Assembly: GCF_900683735.1 (NCBI RefSeq)
Contig: NZ_LR215979.1
Span: 434,001-498,000, forward strand
Direction: 5' to 3'
Source of the DNA: Fusobacterium ulcerans ATCC 49185
Lineage (GTDB): Bacteria; Fusobacteriota; Fusobacteriia; Fusobacteriales; Fusobacteriaceae
Length of the DNA stretch: 64,000 nt
Made by a program: the position numbers and the translations under genes
Shown here: in pieces, positions 1-8,632 of the stretch
Layout: each line of letters begins with the position of its first letter
Position numbering within the stretch: the first letter of the stretch is position 1
The notes under the pieces: model-generated
Told to the model about the DNA's origin: nothing
Seen by the model: the letters and a program-made list of their open reading frames with translations, nothing else
The model's database searches: none

Positions 1-1046
1 CTTTTAAAGATATATACAGTACATATATCGGCTATCTTATACCAATGATATATGCGGTATTTATTTCCATATTTTTGGAACCTTTAGTGAGTAAAATAGA
101 AGAGAGATTTAAACTTAAAAGATGGATAGCTGTATCAATAGTCATTGTACTTGTAGTAATAGGAGTTGCAGGATTTGTAGGGTTGATACTTCCACAGCTT
201 GGAAAAAGTTTTAAGGAACTATACAATAAACTTCCTCATATGCAGGAACAGCTTGGAAATCTAATAAAAAGGGTTTTGGATTTTCTTAAAGAAAAGGAAC
301 TTCTTGTAATTGGAGAGAAGCAGATAGAAGATAATATAATTAGCTTATTAAAAAGAAATATAGGAAATTTACAGGAATTTGGAATATCAGTTCTTTTAAA
401 TATTGTATGGTGGACTGTTGCATTGAGTAAATTTTTTATAGGATTTTTTCTTGCTGTATTTATTTTATTGGATAAAGAGTATTTTATTAGATTTATAAAA
501 AATATACTTACAATAGTTTTTGGAAAGGAAAAAGGGTTATATCTGAGTGATTTTCTTAATCAGTCAAGAAATGTCCTTTTAAATTATGTATGGGGAAGGA
601 TAATAGCTTCAGCTTTTGTGGGAGTAGTAACTTTTATAGTACTTTTTTTCACAGGAGTTCCTTATGCATTATTAAGTTCTTTGATGATAGGAATGGGAAA
701 TATGATACCATATGTAGGCTCAATTGTAGCAGGAGCTATAGCAATATTTTTAGTAATTTTAGCAGAGCCTTCAAAAATAATATATCTGCTTATTGCAATG
801 ATGGTAGGTCAGACAGTGGATGGGTGGATAGTAGGACCTAAAATTGTAAGTGAAACAGTAGGAATGAGTACATTCTGGGTAATAGTAGCAGTACTTATTG
901 GTGGAAGCCTTATGGGGCCAGTAGGAATGTTCTTTGGAGTACCAGCTTTTGGTATAATAAAACTTATCTATGAAACACAATTAAAAAAAACTGAGAACAG
1001 CAGTACAAATAATAAAAATAAAAAGGAGAAAAAATGGAAAAAATAA
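1..1046 (+). CDS. AI-2E family transporter (PF01594), 5' end cut by window
   Basis: This is a polytopic inner-membrane protein of the AI-2E/PerM family, which includes putative exporters and Na+/H+ antiporter-like proteins; the substrate cannot be told from sequence. The frame is open from base 3, so the first in-frame ATG (45) is probably internal and the true start lies before the window. Hydrophobic segments alternate with a charged central stretch, as in PF01594. The conserved C-terminal part with GNMIPYVGS and a VGP motif is present. The tail is very Lys/Asn-rich. Its last 13 bases overlap the next gene, suggesting translational coupling. Family assignment is confident; function is not. 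Confidence 0.85.
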   Translation, partial: FKDIYSTYIGYLIPMIYAVFISIFLEPLVSKIEERFKLKRWIAVSIVIVLVVIGVAGFVGLILPQLGKSFKELYNKLPHMQEQLGNLIKRVLDFLKEKELLVIGEKQIEDNIISLLKRNIGNLQEFGISVLLNIVWWTVALSKFFIGFFLAVFILLDKEYFIRFIKNILTIVFGKEKGLYLSDFLNQSRNVLLNYVWGRIIASAFVGVVTFIVLFFTGVPYALLSSLMIGMGNMIPYVGSIVAGAIAIFLVILAEPSKIIYLLIAMMVGQTVDGWIVGPKIVSETVGMSTFWVIVAVLIGGSLMGPVGMFFGVPAFGIIKLIYETQLKKTENSSTNNKNKKEKKWKK

Positions 1047-2188
1047 CTTTGATAGCTTCGAGTACAATGGGGCTTGAAAGTGTTGTAAAAGATGAATGTG
1101 TAGAACTTGGATTTGAAAATGTGAGGGCATTCAATGGAAGAGTAGAATTTGAAGGAACTGTAAAAGATATAGTTAAAGCAAATATACATTTAAGATGTGC
1201 AGATAGAGTATTTATAAAAATGGGAGAATTTAAAGCTGTTACATTTGAGGATCTTTTTAGAAATATGAAAAGGATAGAATGGGCTGATTTTATTCCAGAA
1301 AATGGAGAATTTCCTATAAGCTGGGTAAGCTCTGTAAAATCTAAACTTTTTTCAAAATCTGATATACAGAAAATAGCTAAAAAAGCTATGGTTGAGAAAA
1401 TGAAAGAAACTTATAAAAAAGATTATTTTTATGAAGATGGAGCTTTATATGCAATAAAAATTCAGGCACATAATGATATCTTTGTAGTTATGATGGATAC
1501 AAGTGGAGAAGGACTTCATAAAAGAGGATATAGAGCAATAAAAAATGAAGCTCCTATAAAAGAAACTATGGCAGCAGCTCTTGTAAGACTTTCAAGATGG
1601 AAGGGAGGGGAAAGACCTCTATTAGATCCTATGTGTGGAACAGGAACTATTCTTATAGAAGCAGCTATGATAGCAAGAAATATAGCTCCAGGAGCAAATA
1701 GAAACTTTGCATCTGAAGGGTGGAAAATAATTCCAGAAAATGAATGGATAGAAGCAAGGGATGAAGCTTTCTCAAATGAAGATTATGAAAAAGAAGTTAA
1801 GATTTATGGTTCAGATATAGACCCTGAAACTATAGAGATAGCTAAAGAAAATATAAAGAAGGCTGGAGTGGAAGATGATATAACTCTTGAATGTAAAAAT
1901 TTCCTAGATATAGAAATGGAATCAAGACAAGGGTGTCTAATAACAAATCCTCCATATGGAGATAGACTTCTTGATGAAAAGGCAGTAGAAAGGCTTTATG
2001 GACTTCTTGGAGATGTATGCAGAATGAGAATACCTAAATGGTCTTACTATATAATTACTTCATATGAAGAGTTTGAAAAATGCTTTGGAGGAAAAGCTAC
2101 TAAGAATAGAAAACTATATAATGGTGGAATAAAATGCTATTATTATCAATATTATGGAGAAAGTAATGGAAAAAATGGTAAAAAATAA
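1034..2188 (+). CDS. THUMP domain class I SAM-dependent RNA methyltransferase (RlmL N-terminal/YpsC type)
   Basis: Predicted to methylate a guanine N2 in 23S rRNA. It has 384 residues, the usual length for stand-alone RlmL-N/YpsC proteins. The N-terminal ferredoxin-like plus THUMP region spans about residues 1-165. The methyltransferase fold follows, with SAM-binding motif I DPMCGTGT (198-205), an acidic SAM-contact segment YGSDIDPETIE (about 258-268) and catalytic motif IV NPPYGDRL (305-312). The RBS AAAGGAG sits 5 bases before the ATG inside the preceding gene. It belongs to the overlapping run with the AI-2E transporter and the coiled-coil gene. The exact rRNA position is inferred from family only. 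Confidence 0.9.
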   Translation: MEKITLIASSTMGLESVVKDECVELGFENVRAFNGRVEFEGTVKDIVKANIHLRCADRVFIKMGEFKAVTFEDLFRNMKRIEWADFIPENGEFPISWVSSVKSKLFSKSDIQKIAKKAMVEKMKETYKKDYFYEDGALYAIKIQAHNDIFVVMMDTSGEGLHKRGYRAIKNEAPIKETMAAALVRLSRWKGGERPLLDPMCGTGTILIEAAMIARNIAPGANRNFASEGWKIIPENEWIEARDEAFSNEDYEKEVKIYGSDIDPETIEIAKENIKKAGVEDDITLECKNFLDIEMESRQGCLITNPPYGDRLLDEKAVERLYGLLGDVCRMRIPKWSYYIITSYEEFEKCFGGKATKNRKLYNGGIKCYYYQYYGESNGKNGKK

Positions 2189-2825
2189 TGAAATCTTAAA
2201 ATTTTCTATAGAAGTAATTTTACAGGTTTTTAAATCTATAAATAAAAAAATAGATGAAATGAAAGAGATAGGGGATATTTCAGGAATAGAAATACTGGAA
2301 AAAGATGTTATACCAAAATATGAAAAACTTTATGGTGGTTTGACAGGAGAAGCTGTTGAAAAGTTTGATGAAGAACAGCTTTCTGTTATTAAAAAATATA
2401 TTGAAGATATAATGAAAGAAAATAAGTTCAGTAAGGAATACATAAAAAATCAGATAGAATTAAGAGAAAAATTAAAGGGAGATTCTGGAGCCGAAGTAGT
2501 AAAAAGATTTTTTCAATATGAAAAGAAAGAACTTGAAAAAATTAAATATGAACTTCTGGATAGAGCTGATAAAGTATTGGAAGAGGAAGAAAAACTCTCT
2601 ATGAAAATGAAAAATGCAGTACAGGAAGAGGAGCAGATTGAATATATTTATAAACTTCAACCTGTAAGAGCTGAATTCAGAAAAATAGAAGAAAAAATAA
2701 TAAAAGTTCAAGAAAAACTTGATGTATTGAATAAAAGATTAGAGTCAGAGTGGCCATATGAAATATATGGAACTATATCAAAAGAAGAAATGTTGGAAAC
2801 TTATAATAAAATTATGAAAAAATAA
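2166..2825 (+). CDS. hypothetical coiled-coil cytoplasmic protein
   Basis: Not recognised. The product is about 219 residues, strongly charged (Lys/Glu), without signal peptide or membrane segment. Heptad-like Leu/Ile spacing over the C-terminal two thirds suggests a long coiled coil. The start is ambiguous: ATG codons at 2154, 2166 and 2178 are all in frame. I favour 2166 because GGAG (2156-2159) lies 6 bases before it. The gene overlaps the 3' end of the methyltransferase gene, so the two are almost certainly co-transcribed and coupled. No function is proposed. Confidence 0.7.
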   Translation: MEKMVKNNEILKFSIEVILQVFKSINKKIDEMKEIGDISGIEILEKDVIPKYEKLYGGLTGEAVEKFDEEQLSVIKKYIEDIMKENKFSKEYIKNQIELREKLKGDSGAEVVKRFFQYEKKELEKIKYELLDRADKVLEEEEKLSMKMKNAVQEEEQIEYIYKLQPVRAEFRKIEEKIIKVQEKLDVLNKRLESEWPYEIYGTISKEEMLETYNKIMKK

Positions 2826-2867
2826 TTATGATTTCTAGAAAAGTATGATAGAATTATGGAGGAGAAA

Positions 2868-3509
2868 ATGAAAATGGTAAAAATAGTAATATTGCTATTA
2901 ATAATCGCAGGAGGTTTTTTCTATCATTCAAGAAAAAGTCGTTCAGCTGATTTAAAAATTAAGGAGGGAACAAAGGTGGAAAATATAGTATTAAATGCTA
3001 AAATAAAAACTTCAAAAGGGGATATAAATTTAAAATTATTCCCAGCAGCAGCACCAATGACAGTAACAAACTTTGCATATTTAGCAAAAAGAGGATATTA
3101 TGATGGATTAATATTCCATAGAGTAATAGCAGACTTTATGATTCAAGGAGGAGACCCAACAGGAACAGGAGCAGGTGGACCTGGATATCAATTTGGAGAT
3201 GAATTTGTTGAAGAGCTTACATTTAATGCACCAGGGAAATTAGCTATGGCTAATGCAGGACCAGGAACAAATGGATCTCAATTCTTTATAACTCATGTAC
3301 CAACTGAATGGCTTAACTACAAACATACTATTTTTGGAGAAGTAGTTTCTGATGCTGACCAAGCTGTAGTTAATAAAGTAGCACAAGGAGATACTATTGA
3401 AACAATAGAAATCACTGGAGATATAGATAAATTCTTAGAGGCTAATAAAGAAATGAAAGAAAAAATGGATGAGATATTAGCTCAAACAATGCCTAATTTA
3501 AAAAAATAA
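2868..3509 (+). CDS. cyclophilin-type peptidyl-prolyl cis-trans isomerase, membrane-anchored
   Basis: Catalyses cis-trans isomerisation of Xaa-Pro bonds. The cyclophilin core is clear: the [15 protein letters not shown] segment with the catalytic Arg, then NGSQFFIT and the [13 protein letters not shown] segment. The N-terminus is one hydrophobic helix with no obvious cleavage site, so the domain is probably anchored and faces the periplasm. ATG 2868 is chosen over 2856 because GGAGG (2858-2862) lies 5 bases before it. A second strong Shine-Dalgarno, AAGGAGGG (2961-2968), precedes an in-frame GTG at 2976, which would give a short form lacking the anchor. A terminator follows. Confidence 0.9.
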   Translation: MKMVKIVILLLIIAGGFFYHSRKSRSADLKIKEGTKVENIVLNAKIKTSKGDINLKLFPAAAPMTVTNFAYLAKRGYYDGLIFHRVIADFMIQGGDPTGTGAGGPGYQFGDEFVEELTFNAPGKLAMANAGPGTNGSQFFITHVPTEWLNYKHTIFGEVVSDADQAVVNKVAQGDTIETIEITGDIDKFLEANKEMKEKMDEILAQTMPNLKK

Positions 3510-3522
3510 TAGAAATAAAAAT

Positions 3523-3575
3523 AAAAGTCAACTACCAGCTGCGTTATCTAAACCAGTGGTTGGTTGACTTTTTTT
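3523..3575 (+). terminator. Rho-independent terminator after cyclophilin gene
   Basis: The arm AAAAGTCAAC (3523-3532) pairs with GTTGACTTTT (3563-3572), followed by a T run. A smaller internal CCAG/CTGG-type pairing is possible. It closes the transcript that starts upstream of the AI-2E gene. Confidence 0.8.
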
Positions 3576-3620
3576 AAATTTAAAGGTAATATAAAATTAA
3601 AAATTTATTGGGGGGATGTG

Positions 3621-4361
3621 ATGAAAAAAGCTTTTAAATTTAAAGATGAAAAATCAGATAAGTTTTGGTGGATAAATTATAGTGGAAAAGATTTTGCTGT
3701 AAATTATGGAAAGAATGGAACTGTAGGAAAATATGAAGTAAAAGAATTTGAAACTGTAGAAGAATGTGAAAAACAGGCTCTTAAACTTATAGCTCAGAAA
3801 ATAAAAAAAGGATATATAGAAGATGAAAAATTTGACTTTAATAATCATCTTTATTTTGATTCAGAAGAAATAGGTTTACATCCAAAAACTTCACATCCTT
3901 TATTTGATAAATATTTTAATAGAGAAAATTATTATGATTGTGGAGAGGAAGAATCTCCCTTTGGAAATGATAATGGATCAGATACTTTATCTTATCTTTA
4001 CGAACATATAAGAAAGAATGGAGATAAGGATATAAAAAATTTTCCTAAAAAGGTAATTGAAAAAAATTGGGAAATGATATATTGTCCTCCAGAAAATTTA
4101 CTTAAAGAGGATTTGAAAAATTTTATTTCTGGGAAGAAAGTCAGTGGTATAGAAAATTCACATCTTCTTATAATAAATGATCAAGTGATTATAGCAACAG
4201 CTTTTGGTCAAATAAAAATAATGGGAAAAATTGATGAAGAATTGAAAAAAATGGCTTTAATGTCATTAAGGAGATGGAATATGGTAATGGAGATGGATGG
4301 ATATGGTCATTCAAATATAATAGATGAGATGGAAAATGATATGGCAAAATTTGGAAATTAA
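3621..4361 (+). CDS. WGR domain protein (YfeS-like)
   Basis: 246 residues, cytoplasmic. The N-terminal 70 residues look like a WGR domain (WWINYSGKDFAVNYGKNGTVGKYEVKEF region), a fold found in PARPs, MolR-type proteins and E. coli YfeS. The rest contains a HPLFDKYF and SPFGNDNGSDTL region reminiscent of YfeS; that match is from memory and moderate. ATG 3621 is preceded by the G-rich RBS GGGGGG and is preferred to the ORF start at 3564, which lies in the terminator arm. It is followed after 10 bases by a DUF1963 gene, so the two form an operon. The molecular role is unknown. Confidence 0.7.
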   Translation: MKKAFKFKDEKSDKFWWINYSGKDFAVNYGKNGTVGKYEVKEFETVEECEKQALKLIAQKIKKGYIEDEKFDFNNHLYFDSEEIGLHPKTSHPLFDKYFNRENYYDCGEEESPFGNDNGSDTLSYLYEHIRKNGDKDIKNFPKKVIEKNWEMIYCPPENLLKEDLKNFISGKKVSGIENSHLLIINDQVIIATAFGQIKIMGKIDEELKKMALMSLRRWNMVMEMDGYGHSNIIDEMENDMAKFGN

Positions 4362-4371
4362 GGAGGAAAAT

Positions 4372-5235
4372 ATGGAATTAGAAAAATTATTTAAAGAAAT
4401 GGAAAAAAATACAATTCTTGTAAATTTCGAAAAGAAAATAGAAAGTGAGCTTCCAATAGGTGTTTCAAAATTTGGAGGAAGACCAGATTTACCAGAAGAT
4501 TTTGAATGGTATTACTATGAAGGTAAAGGATACAAAGGAAAAGTAGAAAATAGGCCATTAAGTTTTTTAGTTCAGATTAATTGTAAAGAGATAAAAGAAT
4601 ATGATAAGGAAAATCTGCTTCCTGAAAGTGGAATACTGTACTTTTTTTATGAAATGGAAACTATGACTTGGGGATTTTCTCCAGAAGATAGAGGAAGTGC
4701 AAAAGTATTTTATTATAATGGAGATATTTCTAAATTAAAAAGAAGAGAATTTCCAAAAGAATTAGATGAAGATTATAAAATGCCAGAAAAAAGAATAGTT
4801 TTTAGTAATAGAAGGGATGTTCCATCTTATGAAGAGTTTGATGAAATATTAAATGATATGGGATATGAAGATATTAATGATGAGTTTTATGATGAGTATG
4901 AAGAAAAACTTGTGAAATATATTGAAAATGACAGCAATACTATAAGCAAATTTTTAGGGTATGCAGATGTAATACAGGGTGATATGAAATTAGAATGTGA
5001 AGAGGTCACAAATGGAATTTTATGTGGAAAACCTCATGAATTAGAAAAGCCTATGAAAGAAAAAATGAATAAAGGAAGTAAGGAATGGCAGCTTTTATTC
5101 CAGTTGGATACTGTAGAAGATGATGAATTTGAACTTATGTTTGGAGATTGTGGAAGAATATATTACTTTATAAAAAAAGATGAGCTAAAAAAGAAAAACT
5201 TTGATAGTTCTTGGCTCATCTTACAATGTTATTAA
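4372..5235 (+). CDS. DUF1963 (YwqG-type) protein
   Basis: 287 residues, cytoplasmic, acidic. It shows the DUF1963 pattern: a proline-containing SKFGGRPDLPEDFEW block near residues 30-45, a PLSFLVQINCKEI strand, a SGILYFFYE block, and a C-terminal LLFQLDT...FGDCGRIYYFI segment. The family's biochemical role is not established, although members often sit beside toxin-immunity genes. The RBS AAGGAGG lies 5 bases before ATG 4372. The gene is separated from the preceding WGR gene by 10 bases and ends 1 base before the convergent DUF1211 gene. Confidence 0.8.
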   Translation: MELEKLFKEMEKNTILVNFEKKIESELPIGVSKFGGRPDLPEDFEWYYYEGKGYKGKVENRPLSFLVQINCKEIKEYDKENLLPESGILYFFYEMETMTWGFSPEDRGSAKVFYYNGDISKLKRREFPKELDEDYKMPEKRIVFSNRRDVPSYEEFDEILNDMGYEDINDEFYDEYEEKLVKYIENDSNTISKFLGYADVIQGDMKLECEEVTNGILCGKPHELEKPMKEKMNKGSKEWQLLFQLDTVEDDEFELMFGDCGRIYYFIKKDELKKKNFDSSWLILQCY

Positions 5236-5236
5236 T

Positions 5237-5824
5237 TTATTTTTCTTCTTCCAGATGCATTTTTTCTATACGGTTGTCAGGAATTATCCAGAGAACAGCA
5301 GTGAGAGCATAGAAAAACAGGGAAATAACAGGAAGGAAAAATGCTGAAATTATTCCTGTAAGATATAAAATAGGAGAAATTTTCCCTTTTATATCATTTC
5401 CAATAGCTTTTTTTAATTTTGAATTTTTGCCCTGTGACTTTATAAGAAGATGAATTAAAATATAGTATGCTATGGAACAGGCTAAAAGAACTCCTCCATA
5501 CATCATAGTAGAAATTTCAGAGAAGTTTGTTTCACCCATCCAGCTTGTTGTAAATGGTATGAGGGAAAGCCAGAATAGCAGGTGTGTATTTGCCCAGAGT
5601 ATTTTTCCATTTATCTTATTGACAACAGAGAAAGTGTGGTGATGATTATTCCAGTATATTCCTACATAGAGAAAACTTAAAATATAGCTGAAAAATTTTG
5701 GAAATAAACTGGAAAGCTCAGAAATATCTGCCCTGTGGGGAGCTTTTAATTCCAATACCATTATTGTTATAATGATGGCTATTACTCCATCACTAAATGC
5801 TTCTATTCTATTTTTTTCAAACAT
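5237..5824 (-). CDS. DUF1211/TMEM175-type potassium channel-like membrane protein
   Basis: 195 residues with about six hydrophobic segments. The N-terminus carries the family signature RIEAFSDGV in the first helix. Characterised bacterial TMEM175 proteins are K+-leak channels; transfer of that function here is family-level inference. An HHHTF motif follows helix 2 or 3. RBS AAGGAG precedes the ATG. It ends 1 base from the convergent DUF1963 gene with no separate terminator visible between them. Confidence 0.8.
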   Translation of the reverse strand: MFEKNRIEAFSDGVIAIIITIMVLELKAPHRADISELSSLFPKFFSYILSFLYVGIYWNNHHHTFSVVNKINGKILWANTHLLFWLSLIPFTTSWMGETNFSEISTMMYGGVLLACSIAYYILIHLLIKSQGKNSKLKKAIGNDIKGKISPILYLTGIISAFFLPVISLFFYALTAVLWIIPDNRIEKMHLEEEK

Positions 5825-5863
5825 AATATTATCTCCTTTTTAAATATCTTTTAATCATTATAT

Positions 5864-5903
5864 GAAAAAAAAGAGGCAATTCCTTTTTTAAGGGATTCCT
5901 CTT
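5864..5903 (-). terminator. Rho-independent terminator of the MTA/SAH nucleosidase gene
   Basis: On the minus strand, AAGAGGAATCC pairs with GGAATTGCCTCTT and is followed by eight T. It lies directly after the stop codon at 5913 and before the DUF1211 gene. Confidence 0.8.
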
Positions 5904-5912
5904 CTTTAGATA

Positions 5913-6614
5913 TTAGGAGTTATTTTTTAGTTCTTTTAAAAATGCCAAGACAATATCTTTAGATATTACAGAAGCTTTGCTACAGTTTTGTTCAAAATTT
6001 TCTACTCCAGAGTGAGAAGCTGTATCTGTAATAGTTCGTATTGAAATAAATGGGATATTATTTACATAGCATACATGAGCGATACTTGCACTTTCCATAT
6101 CAACAGAGAGAGGAGCATATTTTTTGTTTATTATTTCCCGCATATTCTTATCAATAAAACTTTCTCCAGTTACCATTTTACCAAAAATAACAGGATGATT
6201 AACAGCTTGATTCTGTACCATTTTTTTTGCAGCAGCTAATAATTTTTCATCAGCATTAAAATAGATAGAAGGGAGCCAAGGATGAAACTCTACAAGTATA
6301 TCATCAGCTACATCATGATAAGCAAGTTGTGTTGATATAATTGTATCAAAAACTTTTACTGTTTTTTCAATTCCACCTGCTGTACCAGCACTGATAATTG
6401 TATTTACAGAAAAAGAATCAATTAAAATCTGAGCAGCAACAGCAGCATTTACCTTACAAACACCACTATATAAAGCAACAACAGAAATATTATTTATTTT
6501 TCCTTCATAAAATTTCAGCATTGCCTTTTTTGTAGCAGTGCAATTTTGAATGTGATTTAGGAAGGGTTCTAACTCAGAATCTCCAGCACAGATTATTCCA
6601 ACTTTTAAAGCCAT
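5913..6614 (-). CDS. mtnN: 5'-methylthioadenosine/S-adenosylhomocysteine nucleosidase
   Basis: Hydrolyses MTA and SAH to adenine plus the thioribose or ribosyl-homocysteine, feeding methionine salvage and, where LuxS is present, AI-2 synthesis. 233 residues, the family length. Visible landmarks are the N-terminal strand with an acidic residue (GDSELEP), AGTAGGIE, MVTGESFID, the substrate-binding SVDMESASIAH and the catalytic aspartate segment IRTITDTAS near residue 195. RBS AGGAGG precedes the ATG. A terminator follows directly, so it is probably monocistronic. Confidence 0.9.
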   Translation of the reverse strand: MALKVGIICAGDSELEPFLNHIQNCTATKKAMLKFYEGKINNISVVALYSGVCKVNAAVAAQILIDSFSVNTIISAGTAGGIEKTVKVFDTIISTQLAYHDVADDILVEFHPWLPSIYFNADEKLLAAAKKMVQNQAVNHPVIFGKMVTGESFIDKNMREIINKKYAPLSVDMESASIAHVCYVNNIPFISIRTITDTASHSGVENFEQNCSKASVISKDIVLAFLKELKNNS

Positions 6615-6662
6615 TTAATTCCTCCTGACTTATAGATTAATTTACTCATATCTTATCACAAA

Positions 6663-6727
6663 TAATAAAAAATGTGGATGATTCATAAGCAGAAATTTTA
6701 ATCCAGCTTTTTGATCATCCACACTTT
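6663..6727 (-). terminator. Rho-independent terminator after the solute-binding protein gene
   Basis: On the minus strand, AAGTGTGGATGATC pairs with GATTCATCCACATT (imperfectly) around a 30-base loop region, and is followed by a T-rich run. It closes the transcript of the gene ending at 6759. Confidence 0.7.
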
Positions 6728-6758
6728 ATTATTATATTTTTCGAGAGGGAAAGTTTTG

Positions 6759-8297
6759 CTATTCAGTTACATAGACATTTGTAAGATCTAAATAACCATT
6801 ATTTTTCATAATAAGATTATGAATATTTTTTCTCATCCCAAGATTTAGTTTTGGATAAAGAATAGTGTAGTGAGGAAGCTCTTCCTGTAATATCTCCTGA
6901 GCCTTTCCATAAAGTTCTTTTCTAACTTTAGGATCCATTGTTATTCTTGCCTTATCAAGAGTATCATCTAAGTCCTTATTTACAAAAGCAGTTACATTCA
7001 TAGAACCTTTTATTTGAGATGAATGGAAAAGAGGATACATAGTTTTATCACAATCTCCATTAGCTGTGTTCCATGACATATAGAAAATAGGTTTTACTTC
7101 ATTCTCATTTTCAATCATTTTAATATAAGTAGCCCATTGGAAAACTTTAATTTCAGTATTAATTCCTATTCCTCTTAACTGCTCCTGAATAATAACACAA
7201 GCATCAATTCTTGCAGAATCATCACTTACCCATAAATCAATATTGAAACCATTAGGGTATCCAGCTTCAGCTAAAAGTTCTTTTGCTTTAGCAGTATTCA
7301 AATCATACTTTTTAGCATCAGGATTGAAATCTGTCATAGCAGGAGGAACTACAGAAGTTCCAGGTGTTGCAGAATCTCCATATATAGCTTGGGTAATAGC
7401 ACTATTATCTACAGCATAAGCTATTGCTTGTCTTACTCTCTTATCTTTCAACAACTCATTTTTAGTATCAAATCCAATAAACTGGCTAGTAGGAGCTTCA
7501 ACTTCAATATAATCTAAAGAGTTGTTGTTTTTGATAGATTTCAAATCCATAACACCCATGTCTAAAGAGATATCAGCTTCACCAGTTTCCAACATAATCA
7601 TTCTGCTGTTATTTTCAGTTATGAATTTAATAACTACTTCTTTAAGTTTTGAAATAGTTCCATAGTAATCATCAAATCTCTCCATAGTAAGTCTATTCCC
7701 TATATCCCATGACTTAAATTTAAATTGCCCAGTTCCTACAGGATTAGTAAGAAATACATCTTCTGAAGATTCAACTAACTTTTTATTAATTATTGAAGAA
7801 TTTGTAATGCTAAGTTGATTCAAAAGGCTTCCAAAAGGAGTATCTGTAGTTATTTTGATAGTATTTTCATCAATTACAGTTACTTCTTTTATAGGAGTGA
7901 AATTATATGCACATTGAGGAAGGCTTCTTGCTCTATCCAAAGAAAACTTTACATCTTCAGCGGTCATAATATCTCCATTGTGGAATTTAACATTTTTCTT
8001 TAAATGGAATATTGTATTTAAGGGATCAACAGATTCCCAGCTTTCAGCTAATCCTGGAAGCAGATTAAGATCTTTATCCATAGTTATCAAAGTATCAAAC
8101 ATAAGCTGAATTATTTTGTTAGACACTGAATCAGTACTTTTTTGTGGATCAAGAGTTTTGATTTCAGCTTTTTGAGCGATAACTAAAGTATCTTTTAGTT
8201 TAACATCTTCTGAAGTTTCAGATTTTATAGCTTTTGTTCCTCCTAATAATAAAGCAAAAGTAAGTAAAAAAATTACAGCCAATAGTTTCTTTTTCAT
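6759..8297 (-). CDS. ABC transporter substrate-binding protein, family 5 (peptide type)
   Basis: 512 residues, the length of DppA/OppA-type periplasmic binding proteins. The signal peptide (residues 1 to about 23) ends in TKA with no lipobox cysteine, so the product is probably free in the periplasm. Family landmarks: KTLDPQKSTD, ESWESVDPLNTIFHLKKNVKFHNGD, a TAEDVKFSLDRA block, and DKRVRQAIAYAVD near residue 285. No permease or ATPase gene is adjacent, so it must serve a transporter encoded elsewhere. Its upstream region holds a promoter, a Trp-rich leader peptide and a terminator (8343-8661), which suggests amino-acid-responsive control. The ligand is unknown. Confidence 0.9.
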   Translation of the reverse strand: MKKKLLAVIFLLTFALLLGGTKAIKSETSEDVKLKDTLVIAQKAEIKTLDPQKSTDSVSNKIIQLMFDTLITMDKDLNLLPGLAESWESVDPLNTIFHLKKNVKFHNGDIMTAEDVKFSLDRARSLPQCAYNFTPIKEVTVIDENTIKITTDTPFGSLLNQLSITNSSIINKKLVESSEDVFLTNPVGTGQFKFKSWDIGNRLTMERFDDYYGTISKLKEVVIKFITENNSRMIMLETGEADISLDMGVMDLKSIKNNNSLDYIEVEAPTSQFIGFDTKNELLKDKRVRQAIAYAVDNSAITQAIYGDSATPGTSVVPPAMTDFNPDAKKYDLNTAKAKELLAEAGYPNGFNIDLWVSDDSARIDACVIIQEQLRGIGINTEIKVFQWATYIKMIENENEVKPIFYMSWNTANGDCDKTMYPLFHSSQIKGSMNVTAFVNKDLDDTLDKARITMDPKVRKELYGKAQEILQEELPHYTILYPKLNLGMRKNIHNLIMKNNGYLDLTNVYVTE

Positions 8298-8340
8298 TTT
8301 GTTTCCCCCTCGGTATCATTTAAAAGTTCTTTAAGAATAA

Positions 8341-8370
8341 AAAAAAGCAATCTGGTTAGATTGCTTTAAA
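8341..8370 (-). terminator. leader terminator/attenuator before the solute-binding protein gene
   Basis: On the minus strand, AAAGCAATCT and AGATTGCTTT form a 10-bp stem with a 4-base loop (AACC), followed by eight T. It lies 44 bases upstream of the ATG at 8297 and after the leader peptide, so it could act as an attenuator or simply end pdxST transcripts. ATCTAAC in its left arm and loop is complementary to GTTAGAT inside the leader ORF (7 bp), a possible antiterminator. Confidence 0.8.
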
Positions 8371-8463
8371 AAACAAGTGATATTTCTCATATATATCATG
8401 CGTGCTCCTAAAAACATGACATATATAAATTTAGATTTATATATTCAAATATTTTAAAGGAGT

Positions 8464-8592
8464 TTACACAGAAGTATAAAAGTTATCAAAAGACGTAAGC
8501 TTATATCTAACATTAAAAATTTCTGTATACAGTTTTTCTGTGCAGCTCCACCACCAATATTGGAATACAGTGTTTAAGTTAGATAATATCAT
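8464..8592 (-). CDS. putative leader peptide with three consecutive Trp codons
   Basis: A 42-residue ORF starting MILSNLNTVFQYWWWSC, with an excellent RBS AAGGAGG 7 bases before the ATG at 8592. It does not resemble a known structural protein. Three tandem TGG codons (residues 13-15) in a short ORF between a promoter and an intrinsic terminator is the layout of a Trp-sensing transcription attenuator. The longer in-frame ORF to 8661 would start before the mapped promoter and is unlikely. Translation and regulatory role are inference. It is longer than the textbook E. coli TrpL. Confidence 0.6.
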   Translation of the reverse strand: MILSNLNTVFQYWWWSCTEKLYTEIFNVRYKLTSFDNFYTSV

Positions 8593-8632
8593 ATTGATAA
8601 CCTCCTTTTTCATAGTTTTATTTCTTGTAAAG

